From: Glebionis coronaria
Lineage: Eukaryota; Streptophyta; Magnoliopsida; Asterales; Asteraceae
Assembly: GCA_025667525.1 (NCBI GenBank)
Contig: CM046875.1
Location: forward strand, 121,386,340 to 121,450,339
Direction of reading: 5' to 3'
DNA: 64,000 bases
Below, in pieces: positions 1-12,175 of the stretch. Position numbers and translations under genes: made by a program. The notes below the pieces were generated by a model. It was not told the DNA's origin, ran no database searches, and saw only the letters and a list, made by a program, of their open reading frames with translations. The stretch's first letter is position 1, and every line of letters begins with the position of its first letter.

Positions 1-2470
1 ATATCATCACAACATGGCGTGTCTATAGAGACAACTATATGAAATAAGAAATGTCATAAAAATGGTGACACGAAGGTCATGACAATATCTCAACAAATGC
101 AAGGGGTCTAGGTAAGTAAGTAACAGTCCTACTTCTTACCCAAGACAACAAATAACATACCAACAAACAAATGTGTGCCACAGTATCACTTATTAAAAGA
201 ACAATCAAATAAAACTAAGAAAGAAACGGGGATTCTCCTTCTACATGCAATCCTATGCTTCTCCCATCCTAGCCACTTATTTTCTCATGCTTAACCATAG
301 TATCACCTGAAAGAGACACTAAAACACGTCAACATAAAGTTGGTGAGAGTCATAGGTTTAGACTCCAACGCTAAATCAGTTACAAGTTGTGAATAACAAT
401 CATCAACAAAAGAACATATGGACAATGTGTTACAATTATGTATTAACAACTATCAATCAAGACCAATCATACCAAACCAATCCAAGGCTCCTACCTTGCC
501 AAACAACATCATGGTACCTTAGATGATCACACTATGTACCTATCCCAAGGCCACTACCTTGGCAAACCACAAGGCCACTATCTTGTCAAACCACAAGGCC
601 ACTACCTTGTCAAACCACAAGGACACTACCTTGTCAAACCACAAGGCCACTACCTTGTCAAACCACAAGGCCACTACCTTGTCAAACCACAATAACTGAG
701 ACGGCACGTGTCCCCCAATCCAAATCACACACAATCAAAAATCACATAGCAGTTAATCACATAATGTGCACACAAGTCCATCTCAAATCACAAACACATT
801 CACAACATCAATTTAGAAAATAACTCAACACAGTGTCTCTTCCATCCCATCTGGAAGTCAAAATCAATAGGAAACATGAGACTATGAAACTCACCTGATA
901 GCTCCTTCACACGTCCTTGCACTAGCAACAAGCTAACAAACCAAAAACACGAAATCAATAAACGAACCAATCACTAAGATGGATCATTAACCTATGATGG
1001 ACTTCTAGCATATTCTCACATATATACCTCATTAATAAGCTCTAATTACCCCAATACCCTTCCTTAACAAGTCCTTAACTTGGTTAAGTTTAATAACTAA
1101 CCCGTTCGTATTTTACCCAAAACAGTCCCAGTTTTAGGTCTCAAAACTTTAGGTCAAACGCCCACTTAAACCTACCCATGGTTTCTGTAAAAGGAATATT
1201 CATACCCTTACATATGTTGGCTAACACCTCCCACTTGCCCTAACCTTAAAGCTACTGTTAAGGCCCCGATATATATATATATATCTACTTTTGTCATTCC
1301 AGATTTCCTGATTTTAAACGTACTAAAAGTTTGTTACCATTAATGGGTCTTACCCTAAACCACCACCTTAGCCCAAGTGCAGATATTAACTACAATATAT
1401 AAACCATCTCTCACGTTCGTGAGAAGATCCCAATGCAACCCTAAGTGCCCCAAACAACCCAAAACTTAAAAAGAAAACAGGCTGAATTCAAAACTGTTTT
1501 GACCTCCGACTGTTGTAACCTGTTTTTGACCCACTTCCCGACCTCCAATTTAGTTCTCGTATCTTGCATTGGAAATCCACTTCAAATAGCTTTCCAGGGG
1601 TACTTGGATCGTTAAATAAGAGTTTATAGAACTCCCGATATGATCAAAATAATTGACTCAAAATCTGCCCAGTTTTTAAAAACGGGTTTTAAACAAATTG
1701 AACAAATTAATTACTCATAACCCCATCTAATACAAGCCCTAGATTATATGATCATCATATTATGATTATAACATCATTAATTTACTGATTTTATATAAAC
1801 CCTAACCCTAATCCATCATAGGAATGATTAAGAAATCAGTAAAACAATTAAATTAAAAAGGGATTTGAAGGTTTTACCTTATGATTAATGAAAGATGAAA
1901 AACCCCCAAAATTATGAAGAACCCTAACTTTTTTTTAGTGAAACCCACGAATTTTATTAGCTCCAGGGATTTATGTTTTTATTTTTTGTTTAGTAAAACA
2001 TTATATAGTAGACACAAGAATCCTAGTCCAATTATAACACTTGTTTCCTTTTTTTTTTCCTCTTTTTCTTTTTTTTTCCCAAACCAACCTAACACCCCTA
2101 AAATTCGTTTTTTATTTATTTTTATTATTAATATATGTAATAATAATATTACCTTAATTTTCTTAATTTATTTCAGCTCCTAAATCCTCCAAAACCTCAA
2201 AACCGTAAAACTAGTCAAATTTACGCGTTTTACCGTAAAAGTCGTAAAATATACACTTTTATAAAAAATCTAAAATTTTGAAATAAACTTTATATTTAAG
2301 TCCTAAATGACTTAAAACCATCCTGAAAAATATTCATATGACTAATTACCTCTTCCGAGACCTCTAAATGCTAAACCGTAAATCCTAAAAAAATACACTA
2401 TTACTATAATACTTATACGTATACGTAACCACCAAAATATCACCATTTCATTTCATAGTCACTAATTGTG
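1..2470. other. Non-coding, possibly decayed LTR sequence
   Basis: I see no convincing gene here. The sequence is AT-rich, with a short TA run near 1268-1283, pyrimidine-rich tracts at 2040-2090 and a 24-bp tandem array, annotated separately. On the minus strand, 2150-1860 reads as a purine-rich leader followed by a possible splice donor (AAGGTAAAA), which is how some plant LTR leaders look. That reading is an inference; no second LTR, primer site or target duplication is visible. Short open frames in this stretch lack recognisable domains. Confidence 0.4.
546..690. repeat. 24-bp tandem repeat, about six units
   Basis: The unit reads approximately CAAACCACAAGGCCACTACC plus TTGT and repeats about six times with few mismatches. 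Because 24 is a multiple of three, the minus strand stays open and encodes an eight-residue repeat (LWFDKVVA). That open frame is a by-product of the period and has no other coding features. Confidence 0.9.
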
Positions 2471-2889
2471 ATCTCATGAACATGAATTAACCGTTCCTCG
2501 ATTTACTTGTGAGTACTCTATACTCATAAACGATAATCACACCAACCTCGTTCACACAAAATAAACACGTAAGCACAAAAATCAAGTAGTCACACATAAA
2601 ATAACCTAAAAGTAAGACCAAGTGACGAACCTCAAAACCACGGTTGTCACATATGTTGCGGGTTTGTACGAAGGACTTAAACATTTGATCCTTCCGGATA
2701 TGTGGCCATATATAACCCACATGGTTCCCCTAGTATAGTATTGTTGGTTATCGACCAATGATGCTATAATTAAATGGCGTACCTTAAACATCGGACGAAG
2801 CACTTACATATTTTTCTCCGGTGGTACCCGTGGGACTTTGTTCCTCAATTTTCCCATGGGACTGGTTGGTGTTATGGTTTGATATTTCG

Positions 2890-3895
2890 ATAGGGAAACA
2901 TCGGCTCACGGCCGCAGTTAATTTGTTTCCGGACTGCCTAAACAGGCTTGTCGTGTAAGACATTGGCATCAGGCCGATTTTAATTGGTCTTTAGAACTGT
3001 CCCTCAGGCGCGTCCAACGCAATTATGCGCTAAAATATGGGAAGACATCGGCACGAGGCCGCTTTTACTTTGTCTTAAAGACTGCCCCTTAGGCGCGTCC
3101 AACACTTAACGTATTTTTTATATTATATATGAGACATTGGTACTAGGCCGCTTTTAATTTGTCTCCAGATTGTCCTTTGGGCGCGTCCAACACTTAACGT
3201 TTTTCGTTCATTATGTGGGAGACATCGGCACTGGGCCGCTTTAGTTTGTCTCTGGATTGCCCGTAAAGCGCGTTTAACGCAGTTATGCATTATAATGTGG
3301 GAAGGCATCAGCACGAGGTTGCTATACTTTGTCTTCCGGACTACCTCTCAGGCGCGTCCTACGCAATTATGCGTTATAATATGGGAAGACATCGACACCA
3401 GGCCGCTTTTAATTTCTCTTCCGGACTGCCCCTCGGGCGCGTCCTACGCAATTATGCGCTATAATATGGGAAGACATCGGCACCAGTCCGCTTTTATTTT
3501 GTCTTCCAGAATGCCCCTCGGGCGCGTCCAACACAATTATGTGCTAATGTTTGGGAAGACATCGGCATTAGGCCGTTTTTAATTTGTCTTCCGGACTTCC
3601 CCTCGGGCGCGTCCTATACAAATATGCGCTATAATATGGGAAGACATCGGCACCAGGCCGCTTTTACTTTGTCTTCCGGACTACCCCTCGGGCGCGTCCA
3701 ACACAATTATGTGCTAATGTTTGGGAAGACATCGACACCAGGCCGCTTTTAATTTGTCTTCCGAACAGCCCCTCAGGCGCATCCTACGCAAATATGTGCT
3801 ATAATATAGGAAGACGTCGACACGAAGCTGCTTTTACTTTGTCTTCCGGACTGCCCGCAAGGCGCTTCCTACACAGTTACGTGCAATGCCCATCT
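2890..3895. repeat. 85-bp tandem repeat array with internal hairpins
   Basis: Units begin near 2958, 3039, 3130, 3218, 3299, 3383, 3468, 3553, 3638, 3723 and 3807 with GGGAAGACATCGGCAC or a close variant, so the period is about 84-85 bp. A weaker unit is visible from about 2893. Units are GC-rich compared with the flanks. Each holds GGAAGACA and, about 30 bases later, TGTCTTCC, which can pair. It then holds a GGGCGCGTCC block and a near-palindrome around ACGCAATTATGCGC. The left units are more diverged than those from 3299 on. Open frames across the array are products of the repeat. Confidence 0.9.
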
Positions 3896-3919
3896 CGGTT
3901 AAATAGACTGGAGGTTCCA

Positions 3920-4012
3920 AAATTATGCCACAAGATTATGCCTCAATATTATGCCACCAGATTATGCCTCAATATTATGCCACAAGATTATGACTCAAAA
4001 TTGTGCCTACTC
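3920..4012. repeat. 26-bp tandem repeat built from 13-bp half units
   Basis: ATTATGCCACAAG and ATTATGCCTCAAT alternate, giving a 13-bp sub-repeat and a 26-bp higher unit, about seven half units in all. It follows directly after the 85-bp array. Confidence 0.85.
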
Positions 4013-4030
4013 TGCCTATATAATCAGTCC

Positions 4031-7000
4031 TCAAACATAAGATGAAAGCTTTTTGCTTTCTCCCGTTATATATGAAAAATATAATATCATGTCTCAACGA
4101 AAAACTGAATCACAACCAATTATGACCTTCATGACGGAGGTATCACACCATTATACTCCCCCTGGTTCGATGATACTATGTTTTTAGTATCATTGAACTT
4201 ACATATAACATAGATAACAAATTCTTACACACGTGGAGCCTTTGTTTTTACACCTTCAGTCATTTTGATTATGCGCTGTTTAATTATTTCGTGCCAAATA
4301 ATTGTCCCGAAGCGTATGTAACTTAAAGTGTTTCATACCGCAGTTAACTTGTTAAAGTTTTGAGTCATCGTCCGAAGATATGAATATGAAGGACGGGGAC
4401 AAGCCTAGGCCGAGACCCAAGGTCATTGGTTAGACAACTAAGAGGCATATCGATACCCATGGTAAATTGCCGAATGGCGTTCCATAAACCGAGAGGAAGA
4501 CGAGGCTCCAAAATGGTGACATATCCCTCGGCGAGGTTGGCCGAAAGACCGTTTTATACACTTATTTTTTCTTTTTTCTTTACTTTTTTCTTTTTTTCGA
4601 CAATATTGCCGATAAAACATTGGATTTCATTTATCCACTGGTCTCATAGTTCGTTAAGCATTAATTTCATGGTTACTTGTTAATTGCAAAGATTTGACAT
4701 ATTTGCAAAGTTTGAATTAATTTATCAAGTCAAGAAATTTAACATTTTCACCAGATCACGTCCGTTTGAGCCCATCAAATATTTAGAAACTGGCTACAGA
4801 TGTTTTGTTTTTGTAAATATTGACTTTATAAAGCCATATCTTAGGCATTAATATTTTGTATAAATGAGTACATTAACAAAATAATATGAATAGTGAAATA
4901 CCCTTGAGTGAATTTAAAGTCTTTGTAGTCAAGAAAATAATACCAAGTCACATATTATTAGACATAGTTACCCTCGTTCTATTTGAGAAATCGATAAAAA
5001 AAACTTTAAAACCGTATTACAGAAGTCTTTCATGCTTCATGATTTTGTCATTTATATGTAATGATTTACATTTTATAAAGCCATAAGTTCCATTAGGTAC
5101 ACCAATTCTTGAGGTGCAGAAGGTAGAAGAATGACTAATCACATGTTTTTGTCTATTTCAAACTTTACTCAAAAGTTAATAGAGTTTTCTTATACATATA
5201 TAATATGTAAATAATGTTAGCAACTTTGTGTGTAGCACAGCTAGTGAGAAAGGTAAAGCTAAATTTACTTCATAGCCAATTTTTTTATATTAGTCAAAAT
5301 GGGTTGTAAACTTTATTTGGCACATTAGTTGTCGGGTCATCTCTTCTTTTCATCTAATAAAATATATTACCCTCGAAAGAAACGAACAGTCAATGTCTTT
5401 GAAAAGATTCGATTTTAAAATTTTGCCTTTCTTTTGTTTATTATTATTTATACACAAGTCTCAATGACTGATAAAGAGTATGTCAGATGCTTTATGTTAT
5501 TACTTGGTATATAATATAATAGGGTAACATATGTGTCCACTGGTTATTTTCATAACACCTATTTTTTATTTCTTTTCAAATGCATGTTATCGTGTGGTCC
5601 AACTAATCTTTTACTTAGTATAGCAAAACGTTAAGTGGGATATTTGCTTTTCAAATATTTCCTTTTTCAGTAATGTTTATTTGATTTTATTTCTAAATTT
5701 TTAATGTTTTTAAAAATATAAAGCCAATATTTCCTAATTCGTACAATGAAATCACAAAAAACGTTCTCTAAACAAAAAATATTAAAATTCTAAAGATACA
5801 CATGCGCCTCAATGTTATTTATTCATAGTTATAGCCAAATATGTAAATTTCATTCAAAAAAGCCGTAAGGCCTAACAAAGCGCCATTCCCCATTTTCCTT
5901 TATCACGGAACCCTTATCAGTTATCACCTCCATCTCCAAATCACTAGGTTATTCAACAACTTCGTAACTGATACCTCCCTATCAGTTATCCTTGACGTAC
6001 GTGATCTAATACAACATGTCTTCAAATATATCATCTAGGTCCAGGAGGTATTGTTTTTGTTTGAAGTGTTTATCTTCTAATTAGGTCAATCTTTTATTCA
6101 ATTTTTATTCAGTAAGTTATGCAACTATTTCGTTGGGTTATTAGGTAATCAAAATATTTTTTGCATTTAAAAGTCAGAAAATAATGGTCAACAGCATTAA
6201 GGAAATTAATGATTTTATATGGTTTTATGTATTGATTTTAGTAGCGTATTATTGGGATTGTAGAAAACCATATTCATGTTTATATGTGTCAACATCGTAG
6301 TCCATAATAATAACTTAGAACCATTATAGATAATATGAAAAGACAAAGAAGGTACCTAAGAAATCAGGTATTTGAGCCTTCTCTGATAATGGGTTTTTGG
6401 GATATTATGGGTTTGGAAGTGGAGGGAGGTTGGTTTGGGGGTGTTTGACCCGTTTAACATGTTCTGTTTTACTTGGTATTTTCGACCCATTTTGGCACAA
6501 TGTATCCAACATTGCAGTGTTGACATGGTTTTTCGTTGAACTTGATCTGATAACTGTACCAAATATGTACAGGTCTTAAACCCAATACCTGATTACACAG
6601 TAACTAACGTATCACAAGCGCCATAGCTAGAAAAAATACAAAACAAGATCAGATCATCAAATAGAAGTAAGTTATTCCATTTTAGCTCAGTTAAAACATA
6701 ATGCAACTAAACCGGGCTAAAAAAGAGTAGTAAGCACATACTCATACATTTAAGTATTAAACAACACATGCTTATTCTTTACTTTGTTTGCAGCTCTACT
6801 TTCATATGGTTTAAACCCGTCTCATTGTTAATCTAAAAGAATAATCCATTTCAAAGCCAGTAGGCCACCAAAGTTTAATATAAATGTTACAAATAGTTAT
6901 TATAGATAGGTGTTTTTGCACTGCCTTTGGCTATCCTTTTCAGTTGTAGACACTATCTGAACAGATGTGATACAAACTTTCGCGTCTCATATTAGTGTTT

Positions 7001-7890
7001 GTAATTTTGCGGGCTTTAGTTTCTTACCATGTCCAAGGTGCAACTTTTTTAACCTTTGTAAGTTATTGTGATTTATGTTTAAAGAACACAGTGAACTTAA
7101 AGAACATCATATAATGTTAATATGTTGTCTATAATTAAAAGATGTACAAGTTGTACACTAGTGTTTCAAAATGAAAAATGTTTAGATATGTATATGTATC
7201 GATTATTTTATCATTATGACTTGAAACTACAGTATTTTTTTAGTGTCAAGGTACATTCCAAATTATATCCATTCTAATACAAAAACCAGGTGTACGCGCT
7301 CGGGGTTAGATATGTGGGTATGTCGCAAGCCAAATATGTGACTATCCTCTGTTTGGGATCACTTATTATAACTACTCATGTGATAATATGAAAATTTATT
7401 ACTTTACGTGTAACATTTATAAGAGTTAAAAACTTCAAATATTAAAGGAGCATGTGAGCATGTTGAGCATAATGGCCCCACATGGGTCAAACTCGTGAGT
7501 CGTGTCTAGGGGCAAACCCCACCTTCATCACCAACATGTGTTGCATCATGTATGTATTTCTTATTGATCACTGACTGATCGTATAAGAATAGAACAACAA
7601 AAAACGAACCAAATAATCGATGACTAGGGGGTTAGTTGCTTTCAAATATTACGAAGTAGTATGTTTAGAGATGGTCTGAGGGTAACCATAGCATGTCCTC
7701 AACATAAGTTCAACAAGCCTGAGACATGGAACTCAATTAGTAAATGTTGTGCATATTATATAGTGATTCTAAACGTAATGCCTATTACTCAAAATATAAA
7801 TTTTGAATTGTTAGGGAATGGGCGCTTTTATGGTGTTTGTCAATCATAGAATACGTTAGATTCTTTTAAAAATGTTATGGTAGGTTGTGA
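4031..7890. other. AT-rich intergenic region, no gene recognised
   Basis: No open frame here has a recognisable domain, and no RNA gene is evident. Two islands differ from the AT-rich background. One is 4380-4560, richer in GC, with phrases such as CCTCGGCGAGGTTGGCCG. The other is around 6430-6500, with phrases resembling decayed MITE ends (GACCCGTTTAACATG). Neither has a partner copy or target duplication that I could find, so they stay unclassified. Confidence 0.5.
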
Positions 7891-7939
7891 CTTTTTTTTT
7901 TGAACGACAATATATTAAACTAGTAAGAGCTAGAAAAAA

Positions 7940-9341
7940 TTACAAGGAAAGTAAATGAGGGTTTTTCAACCAATCTATCCAAGAAAAACGCCTATTACAA
8001 CGATTAAAACACCATTGAAAAGCAAGTAGAACAATATCGTCAAAAATAGTGGAGCATGTTGGAGGGGATTCATCATGGATTGTGTTATTCCTGAAGCGCC
8101 AAATGATCCACCATGCCACGTAAAAAACACCTTCTAGCATAACTTTAAGCTTGTCCGGAAGACGAGTAGAAGATAACCAAATCTACCAATCATCAAACGA
8201 AGACCAAATATGATTATCCAATTCCCACCATTGCAAAATACGCCTGTAAATCTGAAACGTAGTATTGTAGTTGAAGTGTTGAACAAGAGATGTTGAATAT
8301 CTTCGACCGAACTGTGACACATCGGACAATCAACCGTAGCAACGTCCACCCCTCGGAGAGCTAGATTGGACCTAGTAGGCAAACTATCCCTGCGAGCTCT
8401 CCAAACAAAAACATTTACCTTTATTGGGACATATCTAACCCAGCGAGTCGGCTCACTATGAAAAGGTAAATAAATAGTATCAATAAAGTTGCGAACATCC
8501 TTAACTTTGAACTCACCATCACCGCTTAAATCACAAATCCACCAATCACTAGAAGAGGAGAGAACGACCGAATTCAAGAAAATACGAATCTCTTCCAACT
8601 GAGATTGCTCAACACCACCCCGAATCGCTCTACGAAGAGATTGAGTAACGCCTGCATGCGTTTTCTCTGCCACCGTAACTTTCTTATTCTGATCCAGTGC
8701 AAATAATCTAGGAAATTTAGAGGAAAAAAGAATTTCGCCAATCCAATGATCAAGCCAGAAACGCGTATCACATCCATTACCAACTCGGATTCTACAATGG
8801 GACCATATATCCAACCCTTTCCTTTGTAGAGAAGAAACCTCCTTCAAAATACTACACCAATTAGAAGAGAAATTTGTAGGATGAGAACTGATCTCAGGCC
8901 CATATATTGCACTGATAACCCGACTCCAAAGAGATCTATCACGAGAAACAAACCGCCACACCCACTTTAATAGAAGAGCCTGATTTAGAGCAAAATAACT
9001 AGAGACTCCAAGTCCACCATTCTCCTTGGAAGCAAGAAACTTATGCCAAGCAGCCCAAGTAATTCTATGTTCCGATTGATCAATACCATTAAAAAACCGA
9101 CTTCGAATAGATTCCATAGTTTTTAGAACACCTAGCGCGACTTTGTACATAGACATAGTATATATAGGAGCTGCACCAAGAACCGATTTCAACAGGGTTA
9201 GCCGGCCTCCTATAGATAACGTCTTCATCTTCCATTTAGATAATCTAGCTCTAAGCTTGATAATAATATTCTCCCACGCTTTAAGTCGGTACATACATCC
9301 TCCCACCGGTACACCAAGATAATTGAACTGATTCTCCATGA
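7940..9341 (-). pseudogene. LINE ORF2, thumb and zf-RVT C-terminal region
   Basis: The frame continues from the RT domain on the far side of the MITE (QFNYLGVPVGG onward). It contains the connecting region typical of plant L1 ORF2, then a zf-RVT-like end: WVRYVPIKVNVFVWRARR, LPTRSNLALRGV and CPMCHSSVEDIQHLLF, with a CxxC...H pattern. One or more frameshifts fall around 8250-8280 and near 8140. The final piece (FYVAWWIIWRFRN to RFSWIDWLKNP) is in another frame and ends at 7940, about 40 bases before the poly(A) tail. Confidence 0.88.
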
Positions 9342-9349
9342 CGGAACAT

Positions 9350-9939
9350 TAGGGGTGTAAACGAGTCGAGCTTTTAACGAGCTACTCAAGCTCGAGCTCG
9401 TTTAACTCGAGTTCGAACTTAATACTCTCTAGCTCGAGCCGATCTCGAACAAATATTAGTGTTCGTTTAATTTGGCGAGCCGAGCTTTGAAAAATAATAT
9501 TAAGCTCGGCTCGTTCGAAAACTCTTTTAATTGTATCGAGCCGAGCGAGCTTAACGAGCCGAACAAGCTATTCGAGCTTAACGAACTATTCGAGCTTAAT
9601 GATAAATCTATAAGTATATAAGTTACATACACCTTAGCTTACTCATTAAATATTAGTATCATTTTAATAATCATAAACGAGCTTTCGAGCTCGAGCTTGA
9701 GTTAATAAACGAGTTTATCAGACTATATATGTTATAATAGAAGTTAGTCTAAACAAAAGTTAAAAATGGTAAACGAGCTTCGAGCTCGAGCTCGAACAAC
9801 AAAAAAACATTCGAGTTCGAGCTCGATCCAGATTATAAAATTTTATTCGAGCTCGAGCCGAGCTCGAGCCAGGCAGTTAATAAAAAGCCTGGCTCGTTTA
9901 GGCCAAAACTCGACTCGACTCGGATCGTTTACACCCCTA
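9350..9939. mobile_element. hAT-type MITE inserted in LINE ORF2
   Basis: The element is 590 bp and bounded by perfect terminal inverted repeats: TAGGGGTGTAAACGA at the left and its complement ending in CACCCCTA at the right. The 8-bp direct repeat CGGAACAT occurs at 9342-9349 and again at 9940-9947, the target duplication size of hAT transposons. The interior is dominated by CTCGAG, GAGCTCG and CGAGCCGAGC words in both orientations, so it could form long imperfect hairpins. It encodes no transposase. It is younger than the LINE it interrupts. Confidence 0.96.
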
Positions 9940-9947
9940 CGGAACAT

Positions 9948-10922
9948 CCAATGGCGTCTGCCGCCTGTTTCACCAGAATGTTAGGAACACCAATGCCCAA
10001 AATCTGGAATTTTTGAATGTTAATCCTTAAACCTGAAGCATAAAAGAAACAATTAAGGATATCAAGAATACATTTGAGATTGTCGTTTGACCATTCGCCA
10101 ATGAACATGGCATCATCGGCATAGAACAAATGTGAAATCATAATCGTCCCCGGTAGTTGAATACCCTTGAACATCCTACTCTCGGTGATACGATTGAACG
10201 ATAAGTGTAATGACTCCATAATTAAAATGAAGAGATATGGAGCAAGGGGATCTCCTTGTCTAAGGCCTCGGTAACATGAAAATTCATCTAATGGACTACC
10301 ATTAACAAGAATGGACGATTTATCCGATTTTAAAGTTCCATGAATCCAATTACACCACGTAGATCCAAAACCAAACCCAACAAGAATGTCTAAAAGATAA
10401 TCCCATCTCACCGAATCACATGCCTTAGCAAAATCAACTTTAAAAAACATAGACTGCTTCTTCTTCCTCTTACACCAATGCAACAATTCATCGAGAATGA
10501 AAGGACCATCCGAGATTTGTCTCCCATTTAAGAAGGCGGATTGTGTGTCAGAAACTAGATCAGAAATCACCGTAACAAGATGATTGGCAAGGATCTTTGT
10601 GACCACTTTATAAATTCAACCTATAAGACTTATCAGAAGAAAATCTCCGACGAATTTGGGAGCACTCACTTTAGGAATAAGAGCGATGAAGGAAGAGTTA
10701 CACCCTTTTGCAAAAGACCCGTGATCAAAAAAATATTTGATAGCTTCACAGAAATCAGGACCGAGAAACTCCCAATACTTTTTGAAGAATTCAAAGGTGT
10801 AACCATCAGGGCCCGGGGCTTTATTGTCACCATAATTCCAAATTGCTTTACGAATCTCATCTCTAGACACCCTTCTCTCCAAACCTCAACCTGTTCGGCC
10901 TTTAGTTTATTGGGAAACTAAA
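9948..10922 (-). pseudogene. LINE ORF2, reverse transcriptase domain
   Basis: The segment starts in the linker before RT. A one-base deletion near 10883 breaks the frame, and a TGA near 10618 interrupts it just before the RT fingers. Conserved RT features are visible: NKAPGPDGYTFEFFKKYW, SAFLNGRQISDG, RQGDPLAPYLF and the active site FYADDAMFIG with both aspartates present. Coding stops at 9947 because a hAT MITE is inserted. The same frame resumes beyond the insertion at 9341, so the insertion came into an otherwise continuous stretch of ORF2. Confidence 0.9.
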
Positions 10923-11085
10923 AATTGATTTTGAAAGTAGCTTCACCATGCTCTTTAAACTGATCTTCAAAATGATTTAAAAATGCGTTCTTAACCAAAC
11001 CTGGATTTGTAGTCCAAACACCATCAATAAAAATACCCCAGATGGAAAGTTGAGCTCTCTTCTTGTTAATGACCTCGTGAATAAA

Positions 11086-12175
11086 TTACGAATTCTCATC
11101 GCCTTCGATAGCGCACTTAATTTTAGATTTTTTAATCTTGTCCTTTACTTCCATAGAGGTAAAAGTAGAAAGATCATGTTTTAGCGTAGAGCGACGTTGA
11201 ACCAGATCCTCAGTGGCAGGCCTACGATCTAAATCGATGTCAATCAACCCCAACTCAGTGATAATGTCTTGTTTCTTACCTGCATAATTCTTGCGAAAAA
11301 CTGATATCCAACATTTGATGATTTTCTTTAGCTCTTGTAATTTCTTTTTAAAACGAATCATTTTATTCTCATCAGAGTGTGAAAAAGATTGCCAAGCATT
11401 TTTAATCATATCATCAAAGCCCATATAATCGAACCATGAGTGAAAGAACCTGAAGGGGATCGGACCAAAATCAAGTTGAACCTCCCTTAAAAGAATTGGA
11501 CGATGTTCTGACAAATGACGATCCATGCAGATAGCAGTAATAGAGGGAAAAAGATTAAAAATATCCTCAGAGACCAGAAAGCGATCCAATTTGCTCATTT
11601 TAAGAGCCGACGGATGAGACCAGGTGAAAGTGTAACCTTCCAATTTGACATCGACCAAACCTGAGTTTGAAATAAATTTATCAAACCTTCTATAACTATA
11701 CGGATTAAAACACGAACCTCTTCTTTCGCCACTAGACCGAACCTCGTTCAAGTCTCCCATCAGAATAGCATCACCCTTCCAACGATTCAGGAGAATCGAC
11801 AAGTATTCCCAAAGAACATTCTTCACCACAGGCTGTTGAGGAGCATAAACAATAATAATCAAAACATTGGAGTTACAAGGAATCCAATACCCGTAAATGG
11901 CAATAAAATTATCAGAGATTGTGATATTTTCTTTTTTGAAAATTGATGCTTCCCAAATACAAAGAATACCACCCGAAGTACCAAGAGAGTCACTGCAAGC
12001 ATAGTTAAAATTAGAGTTACCCCACAAGAATTTTACATCCATATCTGATACCGAAGAAAACTTGGTCTCTTGAATAGCAAGAAAATTAAGCTTATTTTTA
12101 ATCGCAAGCTCCTTTATCCACTCCTTTTTTTGTCTTGTGACCAAGACCTTGGATATTAATAGATAAAATATTCAT
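11086..12175 (-). pseudogene. LINE ORF2, endonuclease domain
   Basis: ORF2 starts at ATG 12175 (MNILSINIQGLG). One extra base in the run of A's near 12131 shifts the frame; the rest of the endonuclease is open in the next frame from 12144. Motifs of the exonuclease-endonuclease-phosphatase fold follow in order: FLAIQETK, YAPQQ, ILMGDLNEVR, KLDRFLVS and SEHRPILL. They supply the metal-binding and catalytic residues that nick target DNA for target-primed reverse transcription. The frame ends at a TAA (11088-11086) directly after GDENS, where family members continue, so this is a nonsense change and not the natural end. Confidence 0.88.

Noticed and set aside
540..734. Open frame with repeated LWFDKVVA
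   Set aside because: It is produced by a 24-bp tandem repeat; no start context, domain or neighbour supports a gene.
2890..3895. CRISPR-like array
   Set aside because: There is no repeat-spacer alternation; the whole unit is repeated, and the DNA is plant nuclear.
3295..4045. Open frames across the 85-bp array on both strands
   Set aside because: They follow the repeat period and change frame with unit length (84 or 85 bp). The products are repetitive and lack domains.
5880..6060. Possible small gene starting at an ATG near 6017
   Set aside because: The frame is very short, with no domain, and a putative donor after it has no convincing second exon.
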